Assembly: GCA_964418745.1 (NCBI GenBank)
Contig: CAYQMX010000030.1
Location: 23,015 to 87,014 of the forward strand
Length of the DNA: 64,000 bases
From: Scleromatobacter sp964418745
Lineage (GTDB): Bacteria > Pseudomonadota > Gammaproteobacteria > Burkholderiales > Burkholderiaceae_C
Direction of reading: 5' to 3'
Within the stretch, counting starts at the first letter, position 1; each line of letters starts with the position of its first letter. A program made the translations under genes and the position numbers. This document shows, piece by piece, positions 43,693-55,893 of the stretch. Below the pieces are notes generated by a model. The model worked only from the letters and a program-made list of their open reading frames with translations. It was not told the origin of the DNA and ran no database searches.

Positions 43693-44796
43693 TCAGTGGA
43701 CGTCGACCGGATAGGTGCCCAGGATCTTGAAGAACCCGCACGCCTTGCGCAGTTCCTCGAGCGCGTGGCGCACGTTGTCGGTGTCGGGGTGGCCGGCGAT
43801 GTCGATGTAGAAGTAGTACTCCCACTGGCCCGAGCGCGCCGGGCGCGATTCGAAGCGCGTCATCGACACGCCGTTGGCCTTCAGCGGCACCAGCATGTCG
43901 TGCAGCGCGCCGGGCCGGTTCGACACGGTGACCACCAGGCTGGTGCAGTCGTGGCCCGATGCCTTGGGCGCGGGATGGCGCTCCGGGTGGGTCATGACGG
44001 CGAAGCGGGTGCGGTTGTTGGCGTCGTCCTGGATCGCCGGCGACACCACGTGCAGGCCCCATTCGCTGCCGGCGCGCACGCTGGCGATGGCGGCCAGCGA
44101 CGGATCGAGCGAGGCCAGGCGCGCGCCTTCGGCGTTGCTCGCCACGGGGCGGCGCTCGGCATGCGGCAGGTGGTCGTTGAGCCACATGTGGCATTGCGCG
44201 AGCGCCTGCGGATGCGCGCAGACGGCGGTGACGCCGTCCAGGCTGTTGACCTTGCGCAGCAGGTTCTGGCGCACGAACAGGCTGGTCTCGCCGATGATGA
44301 ACAGCGGCGTGACCAGGAACTGGTCCAGCGAGCGCGCCACCATGCCTTCGGTGGAGTTTTCCACCGGCACGACGCCGAAGTCGGCGGCGCCGGCGGTGGT
44401 GGTGCGGAACACCTCGTCGACGCTTGCGCACGGCACGCGCACGATGGACGAGCCGAAGTAGCCGAGCGCGGCCTCCTCGCTGAACGTTCCCGCCGGGCCC
44501 AGGTAGGCGACGCGCGTGGGCGTCTCCAGTGCGCGGCAGGCCGACATGATCTCGCGCCAGATCGGCGCCACGCTCTCGGCCTTGAGCGGGCCGGGGTTCT
44601 CGGCCTTCAGGCCGTCGATGACCTGCGCCTCGCGCTCGGGGCGGAAGGCCACCGAGCCCTCGCGCTTCTTGACCTCGCCCACGGTCTGCGCCAGCCTGGC
44701 GCGGCGGTTGAGGGCGGCCAGCAGTTCGCGGTCGAGGGCGTCGATCTGCACGCGCAGCGCGAGCAGTTCGGGATTGGGGGCGTCGTTCTCAGCCAT
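43693..44796 (-). CDS. pheA: Bifunctional chorismate mutase / prephenate dehydratase
   Basis: 367 aa. N-terminal chorismate mutase (ELLALRVQIDALDRELLAAL, REIMSACRALE), central prephenate dehydratase with VAYLGPAGTFSEEAAL and GVVPVENSTEGMV, and a C-terminal ACT domain (SLVVTVSNRPGALHDMLVPL, ESRPAR) for phenylalanine feedback. Overlaps serC by 8 bases. Downstream tyrA is displaced by the lipase insert. Confidence 0.95.
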   Translation of the reverse strand: MAENDAPNPELLALRVQIDALDRELLAALNRRARLAQTVGEVKKREGSVAFRPEREAQVIDGLKAENPGPLKAESVAPIWREIMSACRALETPTRVAYLGPAGTFSEEAALGYFGSSIVRVPCASVDEVFRTTTAGAADFGVVPVENSTEGMVARSLDQFLVTPLFIIGETSLFVRQNLLRKVNSLDGVTAVCAHPQALAQCHMWLNDHLPHAERRPVASNAEGARLASLDPSLAAIASVRAGSEWGLHVVSPAIQDDANNRTRFAVMTHPERHPAPKASGHDCTSLVVTVSNRPGALHDMLVPLKANGVSMTRFESRPARSGQWEYYFYIDIAGHPDTDNVRHALEELRKACGFFKILGTYPVDVH

Positions 44797-45889
44797 GGCG
44801 CGCAGCGAAGTCGTTCAGGTAGGAGACCAGGGCCTGCACGCCGGCCAGGGGCATCGCGTTGTAGATCGAGGCGCGCATGCCGCCCACGCTCTTGTGGCCC
44901 TTCAGGGCGAGCAGTCCGCGCTCCCTGGCACCGGCGAGGAAGGCGTCGTTCAGCGACTCGTCGCGCAGGAAGAAGGGCACGTTCATGCGCGAGCGCGCGG
45001 CGGGCGCGACGCGGTTGACGTAGAAATCGGTCGCGTCCAGGGCGCCGTACAGCAGCGCCGCCTTCTCGGCCGCGCGGGCGTCCATCGCCGCCACGCCGCC
45101 GTTGGCCTTGATCCATTGGAAGGTCAGGCCGGCGATGTAGATGGCCCAGGTGGGCGGCGTGTTGAACATCGAGCCGTGGTCGGCGACGATGCGGTAGTCG
45201 AACGCGGACGGCGTGATCGGCAGCGCGTGGCCCAGCAGGTCGTCACGCACGATGACGATGGTCAGGCCGGCCGGGCCGATGTTCTTCTGCGCGCCGGCGA
45301 AGGCCAGGCCCACGCGCGACCAGTCGATGGCGCGCGACAGGATGTGCGACGAGCAGTCGATCACCAGCGGCGCGTCGCTGCCCAGCGCGGCGAGGTCGGG
45401 CAGCGTGTGGAACTCGATGCCGTCGATCGTCTCGTTGGAGCAGATGTGCAGGTAGGCCGCGCCGCGCCGCAGCGCCCAGGTGGCCGGGTCGGGAATCGCG
45501 CCGTCGGCGTTGCCCGCGTTGCTGGCCGCGACCGCGACGTCCGCGTAGCGGCGCGCCTCCGCGATGGACTTCTTCGACCAGCTGCCGGTCTGCACGAAAT
45601 CGACCATGCCGCCGCGCGACAGGTTCATCGGCACGATGGCGTTCTCGCCGAGTCCGCCGCCCTGCAGGAACAGGATGCGGAAGTGGGCCGGCACGGCCAG
45701 CAATCCCCGCAGGTCGGCCTCCGCCGCGGCCGCGATCTGCATGAATTCCTTGCCGCGATGGCTCATTTCCATCACGCCCATGCCGCTGCCGTGCCAGTCC
45801 AGCATCTGGTCGGCCGCCTCGCGCAGCACGGCCTCGGGGATGGCGGCCGGGCCGGCCGAGAAGTTGAACGGGCGCGCGCTGTCCGTCAT
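44789..45889 (-). CDS. serC: Phosphoserine aminotransferase
   Basis: 366 aa. PLP enzyme making 3-phosphoserine, also acting in pyridoxal synthesis. Starts RPFNFSAGPAAIPEAVLREA; the PLP lysine is in LAFAGAQKNIGPAGL. HKSVGGMRASIYNAMP is the conserved C-terminal motif. Four bases separate it from gyrA, and it overlaps pheA. Confidence 0.95.
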   Translation of the reverse strand: MTDSARPFNFSAGPAAIPEAVLREAADQMLDWHGSGMGVMEMSHRGKEFMQIAAAAEADLRGLLAVPAHFRILFLQGGGLGENAIVPMNLSRGGMVDFVQTGSWSKKSIAEARRYADVAVAASNAGNADGAIPDPATWALRRGAAYLHICSNETIDGIEFHTLPDLAALGSDAPLVIDCSSHILSRAIDWSRVGLAFAGAQKNIGPAGLTIVIVRDDLLGHALPITPSAFDYRIVADHGSMFNTPPTWAIYIAGLTFQWIKANGGVAAMDARAAEKAALLYGALDATDFYVNRVAPAARSRMNVPFFLRDESLNDAFLAGARERGLLALKGHKSVGGMRASIYNAMPLAGVQALVSYLNDFAARHG

Positions 45890-45893
45890 CGCA

Positions 45894-48545
<2,652 letters not shown>

Positions 48546-48812
48546 GGCCTACAGACTGACGCCCTGCGTTCTCGGGTGAATCCCGGCGCAGGCGGAATAT
48601 GGGATTCTACGGGCTGGAGCGTGTCGCTGGCGCACAACACTCAGCCGGCGCATTCGAGGGGCCGCCACCAAAATGAGGCCCCTGTCACAGGCCGATGGCA
48701 CAATGATTTTTGTCGGTGGTGCGCGCTAGCCCAGGCGGGCGCGCGCCAACTGTTACCCACATCCGATTTGGACGTATCGCAGGCGACTGCGGCTTTCCTC
48801 GAGAGGAGAATC

Positions 48813-49508
48813 ATGAAGAAATTGAACAAGGTCGCGATGCTTGTCGCCACCGTCGCGATTGTTGCTCCGATGTCCAGCGTGTTCGCGCAAGCGACGACCG
48901 CCCCCGGCCGCATCGACAACTGGCGCAACGTGGACGGCAACGTCTGGAAGAACGGCACGCGCGAACTCTGCTGGCGTGACAACTTCTGGACCCCGGCAAC
49001 GGCCGTGGCCGACTGCGACGGCGCACTCAAGCCCGTCGTCGCCCCGGCTCCGGCCCCCGTCGTCGCCCCGGCTCCGGCCCCCGCTCCGGTCGCCCCGCCG
49101 GCGCCGGCTCCGGCCCCCGCCGCGGTCATCGCGCCGGTTCCGTCGAGCGAGAAGGTCACCTACGCCGCCGACGCGTTCTTCGATTTCGACAAGGCCGTCC
49201 TGAAGCCGGAAGCCAAGACGAAGCTGGACGACCTGGTCAGCAAGACCAAGGAAATCAACCTGGAAGTGATCATCGCCGTCGGCCACACCGACGGTGTCGG
49301 CACCGACGCGTACAACGACAAGCTGTCCGTGCGTCGCGCCGAGTCGATCAAGACCTACCTGACGTCCAAGGGCCTTGAAGCCAACCGTGTCTACACGGAA
49401 GGCAAGGGCAAGAAGCAGCCGGTCGCCGACAACAAGACTGCCGAAGGCCGCGCGAAGAACCGCCGCGTGGAAATCGAAGTGGTCGGCACCCGCGCCACCG
49501 GCAAGTAA
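48813..49508 (+). CDS. ompA: OmpA family outer-membrane lipid/peptidoglycan-binding protein
   Basis: 231 aa. Signal peptide 1-25 (cut after VFAQA). A short N-terminal region (WRNVDGNVWKNGTRELCWRD) with two cysteines, a Pro/Ala/Val linker of about 40 residues, then the OmpA C-terminal domain (DAFFDFDKAVLKPEAKTKLD, VGHTDGVGTDAYN, RAKNRRVEIEV) that binds peptidoglycan. It lacks the 8-stranded barrel of enteric OmpA. GAGAGGAG precedes the ATG at 48813. Confidence 0.93.
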   Translation: MKKLNKVAMLVATVAIVAPMSSVFAQATTAPGRIDNWRNVDGNVWKNGTRELCWRDNFWTPATAVADCDGALKPVVAPAPAPVVAPAPAPAPVAPPAPAPAPAAVIAPVPSSEKVTYAADAFFDFDKAVLKPEAKTKLDDLVSKTKEINLEVIIAVGHTDGVGTDAYNDKLSVRRAESIKTYLTSKGLEANRVYTEGKGKKQPVADNKTAEGRAKNRRVEIEVVGTRATGK

Positions 49509-49543
49509 GAAGACCTGCGCGAGGCCTGCCTCGCGTCTTCTGC

Positions 49544-49570
49544 AAGACCCGCTCCGGCGGGTCTTTTCGT
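49544..49570 (+). terminator. Terminator after ompA
   Basis: Nine-bp stem AAGACCCGC / GCGGGTCTT (49544-49552, 49557-49565), 4-base loop, then TTTCGTTT. A second hairpin (49509-49540, arms GAAGAC and GTCTTC plus GCGAGG/CCTCGC) lies just before it. Confidence 0.75.
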
Positions 49571-49613
49571 TTCCGGGCACGGCCTTTTGCCAGCGGCCGT
49601 GGCCCACACGCGA

Positions 49614-49619
49614 TAGCAT
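49614..49619 (+). promoter_or_regulatory. -10 box of ubiG, implying a leaderless transcript
   Basis: TAGCAT ends 6 bases before the ubiG ATG (49626), with no Shine-Dalgarno between. Same geometry as dnaE. Confidence 0.45.
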
Positions 49620-49625
49620 TCGAGC

Positions 49626-50330
49626 ATGACAAACGCCGACCCCCAGGAACTCGAGAAATTCGGTGAGCTGGCCCACAAGTGGTGGGACACCGAAGGTGAC
49701 TTCAAGCCGCTGCATCGCATCAACCCGTTGCGGCTCGACTGGATCGCCCAGCGCGCGCCGCTGCACGGCCGGGCCGTGCTGGACGTCGGCTGCGGCGGCG
49801 GCATCCTGGCCGAATCGATGGCGCAGCGCGGCGCCACCGTGCTGGGCATCGACCTGTCGGTCAAGCCGCTGAAGGTCGCGCGCCTGCATGCGATGGAGTC
49901 GGGTGTGAGCGGCCTCGACTACCGCGAGGTGGCCGTCGAGGCGCTGGCCGCGGAGCGGCCCGCCAGCTTCGACACGGTCACCTGCATGGAGATGCTGGAA
50001 CACGTGCCGGACCCGGCGTCGGTGGTCGCCGCCTGCGCGCGCCTGGTCAAGCCGGGCGGCTCGGTGTTCTTCAGCACGCTCAACCGCAACGCCAAGTCCT
50101 TCCTGTTCGCCATCGTCGGCGCCGAGCACCTGCTCAAGATCCTGCCCAAGGGCACGCACGAATACGCCAAGTTCATCCGGCCGAGCGAACTGTCGGGCTT
50201 CGCGCGCGAGGCCGGGCTCGAGACGCTCGAACTGGTCGGCATGGAATACAACCCGCTCACGCAACGCTACTGGCTGTCGGGCGACACGTCCGTCAACTAC
50301 ATGGTGGCGTGCCGGCGTCCGGCGGCCTGA
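49626..50330 (+). CDS. ubiG: Ubiquinone biosynthesis O-methyltransferase
   Basis: 234 aa. SAM-binding motif VLDVGCGGGILAESMA, and the UbiG-specific C-terminal YNPLTQRYWLSGDTSVNYMV. Does both O-methylations in ubiquinone synthesis and associates with the membrane. Starts MTNADPQELEKFGELAHKWW. It is divergent from the gyrA operon in the common ompA-ubiG-gph order. Confidence 0.96.
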   Translation: MTNADPQELEKFGELAHKWWDTEGDFKPLHRINPLRLDWIAQRAPLHGRAVLDVGCGGGILAESMAQRGATVLGIDLSVKPLKVARLHAMESGVSGLDYREVAVEALAAERPASFDTVTCMEMLEHVPDPASVVAACARLVKPGGSVFFSTLNRNAKSFLFAIVGAEHLLKILPKGTHEYAKFIRPSELSGFAREAGLETLELVGMEYNPLTQRYWLSGDTSVNYMVACRRPAA

Positions 50331-50335
50331 GCGGC

Positions 50336-51022
50336 ATGGCGGTCGCCCCCCCCGCGCCGGCCGTGCGCGGCGTGCTGTTCGACCTCGACGGCACCCTGAT
50401 CGACAGCGCGCCCGACCTGGCCGGCGCCGCCAACCGGCTGCGCGCCGACCACGGCCTGGCGCCGCTGCCCCTCGAGACGCTGCGGCCGATGGTGGGCTCC
50501 GGCGCGCGCGGGATGGTCGGCATCGCCTTCGGTGTCGCGCCGGGCGAGCCGCGCTTCGAGACGCTGCGCGACGGCTTCCTGGCCCACTACGAGGCCGGGC
50601 TGCTGGAGCGCACGCGACCGTTCGACGGCGTCGACGCGTTGCTGTGCGCGCTGGAGGCGGCCGGCATCCCCTGGGGCATCGTCACCAACAAGGCTGCGCG
50701 CTTCACGACGCCCATCGTCGCCGGCCTGGGGCTCGCGCAGCGGGCCGCCGTGGTGGTGTGCGGCGACACCACGCCCCACTCGAAGCCGCATCCCGAGCCG
50801 CTGTGGCACGCGGCGCGCGCGATGGGGCTGGCGCCCGAGGGCGTGGTCTACGTGGGCGACGATCTGCGCGACGCGCAGGCCGCGCGCGCGGCAGGCATGG
50901 CCATGGCCGCGGCGACCTGGGGCTACCTGGGCCTGGGCGAGCCGGTGCACGACTGGGGTGCGGACGTGCTGGTCGACGCGCCGGCACGCTTGCTGGATTG
51001 GTTGCGCGAACGGGCGGCCTGA
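50336..51022 (+). CDS. gph: Phosphoglycolate phosphatase, HAD family
   Basis: 228 aa. HAD motifs: I VLFDLDGTLIDSAPDL, II WGIVTNKAA, III KPHPEPLW, IV YVGDDLRDAQAA. Removes phosphate from 2-phosphoglycolate. The ATG at 50336 lies 6 bases after ubiG; a GTG at 50309 would overlap. Probably co-transcribed with ubiG. Confidence 0.92.
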   Translation: MAVAPPAPAVRGVLFDLDGTLIDSAPDLAGAANRLRADHGLAPLPLETLRPMVGSGARGMVGIAFGVAPGEPRFETLRDGFLAHYEAGLLERTRPFDGVDALLCALEAAGIPWGIVTNKAARFTTPIVAGLGLAQRAAVVVCGDTTPHSKPHPEPLWHAARAMGLAPEGVVYVGDDLRDAQAARAAGMAMAAATWGYLGLGEPVHDWGADVLVDAPARLLDWLRERAA

Positions 51023-51223
51023 AGGCCCCGCGAGCCGCCCGCGGCCGACCCTTCGGCGCGCCGGCGGCGACCGCGCTTTACGGCACGCGGGACGGCCACT
51101 TGAGTCGGAAGTGACAGAGTTCACGAACATTTACCCGAACCGGGCAAAAGCGGTGCGCCGCCGCCACGTGCCCGCCATGCGTCCCCGCTAAAATGCGGGT
51201 TGTCCCCAACGGAGGAATACAAC

Positions 51224-51847
51224 ATGAAGAAGATCATCACGCTCGCAGCCCTGGCCGGCCTCGCCGCCACGGCTTCGGCGGCCAACCTGTTCACCGACGG
51301 CAGCTTCGAGAGCATCGTCCAGGCGCCCGGTACCTGGAACACCTACACGTCGGTGCCGGGCTGGACGGTGTCGACCGCCGCCTTCACGCCGTCGGCCAAT
51401 GGCCTGGAGATCCGCAACAACGTCGCCGGTACCGCCGAAGACGGCAGCAACTTCGTCGAACTCGACGGCTACGAGAACGACCGCATCACCACCGGCTTCG
51501 CCACCACCATCGGCCAGGCCTACCAGGTGTCGTTCTGGTACGCCAACCGTGCCGGCGTCGCCGCCAGCTCGGAAGGCTTCGACGCCGCGGTGCTGTCGGG
51601 CGGCGTGACCTCCGCCTCGCTGGTGGGCAACGCCGCCAGCAACGGCTGGCTGCAGGAGAAGATCATCTTCACCGCCGGCAGCACCTACTCGGTCTTCACG
51701 ATCGCGGCCGCCGGCGCGTCCGACGGCTACGGCACCTCGGTCGACAACTTCAACGCCATCGCCGTGCCGGAACCCGCCACGCTGGGCCTGCTCGCCGCCG
51801 GCCTGGCCGTTATCGGCCTGTCGTCGCGCCGCCGCCGCCAGCATTGA
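51224..51847 (+). CDS. PEP-CTERM protein with a DUF642-like body
   Basis: 207 aa. Signal peptide 1-19 (KKIITLAALAGLAATASA). The body begins NLFTDGSFESIV and has EDGSNFVELDGYE, a galactose-binding/DUF642-like pattern. C-terminal exosortase signal VPEPATLGLLAAGLAVIGL, then SRRRR. Strong ribosome site GGAGGAA before the ATG at 51224; the TAAAAT around 51188 is a likely -10. Surface or matrix protein; role unknown. Confidence 0.85.
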   Translation: MKKIITLAALAGLAATASAANLFTDGSFESIVQAPGTWNTYTSVPGWTVSTAAFTPSANGLEIRNNVAGTAEDGSNFVELDGYENDRITTGFATTIGQAYQVSFWYANRAGVAASSEGFDAAVLSGGVTSASLVGNAASNGWLQEKIIFTAGSTYSVFTIAAAGASDGYGTSVDNFNAIAVPEPATLGLLAAGLAVIGLSSRRRRQH

Positions 51848-51880
51848 TCGACGCGGGCCTCGCGGCCCGCTTCGCCCCGC

Positions 51881-51921
51881 CGGGCGCCCCGCAGCGATGC
51901 GCGGCGCCCGTTGTCTTTTTT
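51881..51921 (+). terminator. Terminator after the PEP-CTERM gene
   Basis: Stem CGGGCGCC / GGCGCCCG (51881-51888, 51903-51910) with a 14-base loop, followed by TTGTCTTTTTT. Confidence 0.75.
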
Positions 51922-51976
51922 CGGGCACCACGCCCCCTCGTTCGTGCCGATTCGCCGAAAGCCGCCCGGCGTGGCC

Positions 51977-52003
51977 TTGAAGACGCGCCGCTTGCCCTAA
52001 AAT
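51977..52003 (+). promoter_or_regulatory. ssrA promoter
   Basis: TTGAAG (51977-51982) and TAAAAT (51998-52003) separated by 15 bases, ending 9 bases before the tmRNA 5' end. Confidence 0.5.
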
Positions 52004-52012
52004 GCAGGTTCT

Positions 52013-52385
52013 GGGGCCGACCAGGTTTCGACGTGGGTACGGATCCGGCGCAGGGCATGCCGAGCACCAGTTCGCTCGTAAATCCACTGGAAACAAAGTA
52101 ACTGCGAACGACTCTTCGTACGCTCTCGCGGCTTAAAACCCGTGAGCCTCTCAACGGTTGGCCGATGGGCCGGGCAAGGGATAGCAATATTCTGAGCTGA
52201 GAGGTCATTCACATTGGCTGGTGCTCTGCCGGGCTACTCGGCAGAGGACGAGAATCAGTAGCTGGCGCCACCGGTAGCGTGTTCCTGCGCGACCGTTGGA
52301 GCGAGACTCAAATCAGAGAACTACGCATGTAGAACTGTCCGGTGATGGCTTGCGGACGGGGGTTCAATTCCCCCCGGCTCCACCA
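52013..52385 (+). ncRNA. ssrA: Transfer-messenger RNA (tmRNA)
   Basis: 373 bases. The 5' GGGGCCG pairs with the 3' CGGCTCC, followed by an encoded CCA. The T-arm reads GGTTCAATTCC. The tag frame begins at the resume codon GCG (52104) and encodes ANDSSYALAA before TAA (52134-52136). It rescues stalled ribosomes and marks the peptide for proteolysis. Its 3' end is a frequent integration site, and a decayed integrase follows directly. Confidence 0.95.
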
Positions 52386-52418
52386 TCCAAAGGTTCGCGG
52401 AAGACCGCAACCGACCAA

Positions 52419-52455
52419 AAGGCCCAAGTAAATCAACGACTTGGGCCTTTTTCTT
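52419..52455 (+). terminator. ssrA terminator
   Basis: Eleven-bp stem AAGGCCCAAGT / ACTTGGGCCTT (52419-52429, 52439-52449) followed by TTTCTTTG. Confidence 0.8.
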
Positions 52456-52560
52456 TGTCCGCCGTAGTGCAGTAACCGCCGCCGTTCTCCGGCCCCAGTT
52501 TGCAGCAACTCTCGCAATAACCGCGCAATCGAGCCGATCCGGGGCCGAGAGTTACCGCAT

Positions 52561-53090
52561 GTCCAGGCACTCATCGCAGGCGAACAAGCCATCCTCCGCT
52601 TCAAGTCGGGCGACCAGCGCAAGCGCCTGAGCGACGGCGACGGGCTGTACCTGCTGTTGTTCGCCAAGGGCGGGGCGCGTGGCTGGCTGCTGGACTACAG
52701 CATCAACGCCGGCGCAAGACCCTGAGCCTGGGGACGTCCCCGGACACCGGACTGCGCCTCGCGTGCAAGAAGGCCGACGACGCGTGCAAGCTGGTGCGCG
52801 CCGGCGGCGACCCCAGCGACGCCCGCAAGACCATCAAGGCGGAGCACCAACGCCAGCGGGTCGCGGACATGCGTCGCCGACGCCGGCCTGGCCCCGTCCG
52901 GGTCGCTCAAGGCCGTGGCGCGCGAGTGGCTGGCGACGGTGCACACCGCGAAAGTGAGCGGCGGACACGCCGACCGGCACAACTGCGACTTGAACAGGAG
53001 ATGTTCCCGTGGCTGGGCGCCGGCCGATTGCGGCGATCAAGGCGCCGGAACTGCTGGAGTGCCTGCGGCGCCCTGGAAGTCCTGCCGACT
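52561..53090 (+). pseudogene. Decayed P4-type tyrosine integrase
   Basis: The N-terminal half of a DUF4102/P4-type phage integrase is spread over several frames. Frame 1: KRLSDGDGLYLLLFAKGGAR, then WLLDYSINAG and a stop. Frame 2: RKTLSLGTSPDTGLRLACKK and LVRAGGDPSDARKTIKAEHQ. Later pieces read LKAVAREWLATVHTAKVSGG, EMFPWLGAG, and RRPIAAIKAPELLECLRRP. At least three frameshifts; the catalytic C-terminal half with the Tyr is missing. It lies about 175 bases behind ssrA, where such integrases insert. Confidence 0.8.
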
Positions 53091-53106
53091 TGATCTTTGC
53101 ATACGA

Positions 53107-53272
53107 TCAATGCGTGGCGTGCGGCCGTCCTTCCCTCCAGCGCTCGAGATCGGCGCGGCGCCACGCGACGGCGCGCGTCGCCAGTACGAGCAGGGCCGGG
53201 AATTTGCGCTCCGCGATCAGGCGGTAGATGGTGAATCGGGCCAGTCCAGCGAACGACGGTGGGCATGCGCAT
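53107..53272 (-). pseudogene. AlpA-like helix-turn-helix regulator remnant
   Basis: Frame 1 reads MRMPTVVRWTG; the next frame continues LARFTIYRLIAERKFPALLV LATRAVAWRRADLERW and stops at 53107. This is the prophage CP4-57 AlpA/excisionase pattern (about 55 of 65 residues), broken by a small indel near 53240. AlpA proteins regulate P4-like integrases, which agrees with the adjacent integrase remnant. Confidence 0.6.
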
Positions 53273-54091
53273 GAGCGGCCCGGACTGGGCCTCCGGGACT
53301 GACGCTGTTGCTTGCGATTGTGTTGCGGGCATTTCGAACTCCGAGGGTGACGCGTCTGGAAACTCCAGGCCGATCGTCGGCACCCTGGAGCGATGACTTT
53401 CGGGCGAAAAATGCCGCTGCAGATCCTGGTCGAGAGGAGGTCGACTGGTGGCCGACGATGCCGCGTCGGTCGTTGCCGCATTCGATGCAGGTGCGGCTGC
53501 GGCGATGAGCGCCGAAAGGCGTGCGCCCGGCGCATCGGGTTACGGTCAGGAATTGGACGGGCCGCCCGAGCGTGACCAGCACCGCCGCTTCGCCTCCGGC
53601 CACCTGCCCGAAGAGATTGATCTCGGCGCCGAAGGCCATGCAAGGAAGGCCGCGCACCAGGAGCGCGACACCGGTTCGTTTCACTGCAATGGTCAATGTC
53701 TCCTGACCGTCGGCGGGGTGTGTTGATCGAGTCCTCGCCAGGCGTTGCGCCGTCAGCGCGCCCTTTGAGCCGACATCCGTCGACTCGCGAATGCGGCGTC
53801 TTTCATCAAGAACATGACGCGTGCGAACCCGGGGACCCGCCGAATGCCTTTCGCATCGGCGCCGAGAAGCCATAGCGAGCTGTATCGCGGCCGCGTTCAG
53901 GCGCTGGCAGATGTCCCGCTCGGCCGCGTCGGGCCGACACCGCTCTCGTCGATGTCCGGTTCGAGGTGCTCAACCGCTCGATGGATATGCTTCCAACATG
54001 CTCGGCAGTGGCCTCCCTCACCTGCAGAACTCGCGGTCGCCATACCGTGCCCAGTCCCCGATGGGGGTCGCCTGGCGAGCTATGGAACGGG
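53273..54091. other. Decayed island DNA without an intact gene
   Basis: About 820 bases. Open frames on both strands lack ribosome sites and recognisable domains. The minus-strand stretch encoding AEINLFGQVAGGEAAVLVTL might be an eroded gene, but I cannot name it. Confidence 0.4.
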
Positions 54092-55552
54092 TCAATGTGC
54101 TCGCGGCTCGATGTGCAGGATCACGCGCTGGTAGCGCGTGAGAGCAGGCGTGCCCTTGTCGGTAACTTGCACGATGACGTGAGCCGTGGCGGAAGCGTCG
54201 GTATCGGGGACCTGGAAGCGCACTCTGGCCAGGTTCTCTGTGCCCACCGAAAGTGAAGTCTTCAACGTGCCGGCCTCGGGATAGACGAACCAAAGGAAGC
54301 TCAGACTGTCGCCATCGGGGTCTGTGCTGGCACTGGCATCGAGCGTGACCCAGTCACCTCCGCGCAGATTCAGCTCGCAGGCGTGCGCCAGCCGCACGAC
54401 TGGCGCGTGATTGGCCTCGGCCGGTAGGCGCGTGGTCCAGAGCATGCGTGCGGCGAAGTCGTTCTGGATCGCTTCGCGCCAGCGCCACAGCGTCACCCCC
54501 GCGCCGCTGAACTCGCGCTCGGCGAGCTTGACGGGGCGGCCGTAGGGTGCGCTCACGAAGGGGCGGTAACGGTCCACCGCATTGGTCCAGATCGGGTGGG
54601 TCTCGGCCTCGACGGGGACACCGCCATTGAAGCCGTTCGGGTCGGTGTCGTCGCGGCGGGGCGTGTAGAACTCGTAGCGCCCGCCCCAGCCGCCCCAGTC
54701 AGGCTTGCCGGGGACATTCAAGCCGTTCGGAATGAGGCCGAGGAAGGAGGGGCTGTCGCCCTCCATGCCGTACGCAATATCAGGATAGGCCGCGCCGAGC
54801 GGGCCATGGCCCTGCTGGATGTGGCCCGCGACCCAGGCATTGCTCACGTTGCTGTTGTCGATGCCTTCAATCTCCCGGTACATGGCGCTCCATGTGGCGT
54901 TGCCATAGCCACCTGGGCTGACGATGTAGAAGAGGTCCGGGAACTGGCGACGCAGCCAGGCCCCGGTGTCATCCTGGTCCGAGATCGCGTAGACGCGCAG
55001 TCGACTCACGGCTTGGGCGACGGCTTCGGGCGGGCGCGTGCGCCGCAGGCTGTGCAAGGCTTGCGCCAGCGTGTTCGCACCGCCCCAGACGCTGACCCAC
55101 AGCGGCCGCGGGTCGTGGCGTTCGAGCTCGCGCCGCAGCAGTTCGGAGCCCGGGGTGTCATGCCCGTCGCCAATGGCCTGTAGACCATAACCGGGCTGCC
55201 CCGGGGCGACGCGGGACAGCAGTTGTTCGGCGTCGGGGTAGGCGGGATCGTGCAGGCGAAGCCGGGGCAGTACCTGGGCGTATCGATCGACCACCCGCAC
55301 GATCGATTCGGGGTGCACCCCCTCCTTCATGTGCACCGAAGTGGTGGCCACCAGACCGCGCAGCTCGATGTCATTGGCGTAGAGCAGCAGCCGCACGAGG
55401 GATTGGGTGTCGTCTGGTTCGTTCTCGATATCGGTGAGGACAAAGAGGCGCGGTTTGTCGGACGGAGCCATGGGCGCAGCAACAGATGCGCAAAGCGCGG
55501 CTCCAGCCAGGCTGAGCATTCCAAGCAAAGCGCTGATTCTCAGTTTGAACAT
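54092..55552 (-). CDS. Exported DUF1593 / nucleoside-hydrolase-like protein
   Basis: 486 aa. Signal peptide 1-about 26 (ISALLGMLSLAGAALCASVA). The N-terminal domain, LFVLTDIENEPDDTQSLVRL, is the DUF1593 metal/ribose-binding motif related to nucleoside hydrolases; VSVWGGANTLAQAL and the GGYGNATWSAMYREIEG segments follow. The C-terminal 90 residues (LDASASTDPDGDSLSFLW) form an Ig/cadherin-like domain. ATG at 55552. Such proteins are linked to polysaccharide use; the true substrate is unknown. Intact within the decayed island. Confidence 0.85.
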   Translation of the reverse strand: MFKLRISALLGMLSLAGAALCASVAAPMAPSDKPRLFVLTDIENEPDDTQSLVRLLLYANDIELRGLVATTSVHMKEGVHPESIVRVVDRYAQVLPRLRLHDPAYPDAEQLLSRVAPGQPGYGLQAIGDGHDTPGSELLRRELERHDPRPLWVSVWGGANTLAQALHSLRRTRPPEAVAQAVSRLRVYAISDQDDTGAWLRRQFPDLFYIVSPGGYGNATWSAMYREIEGIDNSNVSNAWVAGHIQQGHGPLGAAYPDIAYGMEGDSPSFLGLIPNGLNVPGKPDWGGWGGRYEFYTPRRDDTDPNGFNGGVPVEAETHPIWTNAVDRYRPFVSAPYGRPVKLAEREFSGAGVTLWRWREAIQNDFAARMLWTTRLPAEANHAPVVRLAHACELNLRGGDWVTLDASASTDPDGDSLSFLWFVYPEAGTLKTSLSVGTENLARVRFQVPDTDASATAHVIVQVTDKGTPALTRYQRVILHIEPRAH

Positions 55553-55893
55553 GGGCTGAAGACTAGGTTGTGCCTTGCTTTCGGAGCCAGATTCTGACAC
55601 CGATGGCAGCCATGGGCCGCAGTCGACACGCATGTCGGACGATCCGGATTGCCATCGGTAGCGGTCAACTCCTGCTTCCCCCTTTGCTTGCTGGCCCTGG
55701 CCTGCGGGCCGCGCCTGCGCAGCAGCGTTACGATTGTGCAGCCAGTAGTCTGCACGCGGCGCGAGTGGCGGTCATTGACGACCGGCCGCTTGCGGCATCT
55801 GCGCCGTGCGACTGTCGCCGGCTTTTCCCCAGTGCGAGCTTCAGCGGCCCATGCTCTTCAAAGTCACCCCCACACTCCGGAACAGGACGCTCG
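55553..55893. other. Intergenic region with no recognised gene
   Basis: 341 bases between divergent genes. The open frames here are extensions of neighbours or lack ribosome sites. Presumably contains both promoters. Confidence 0.4.
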
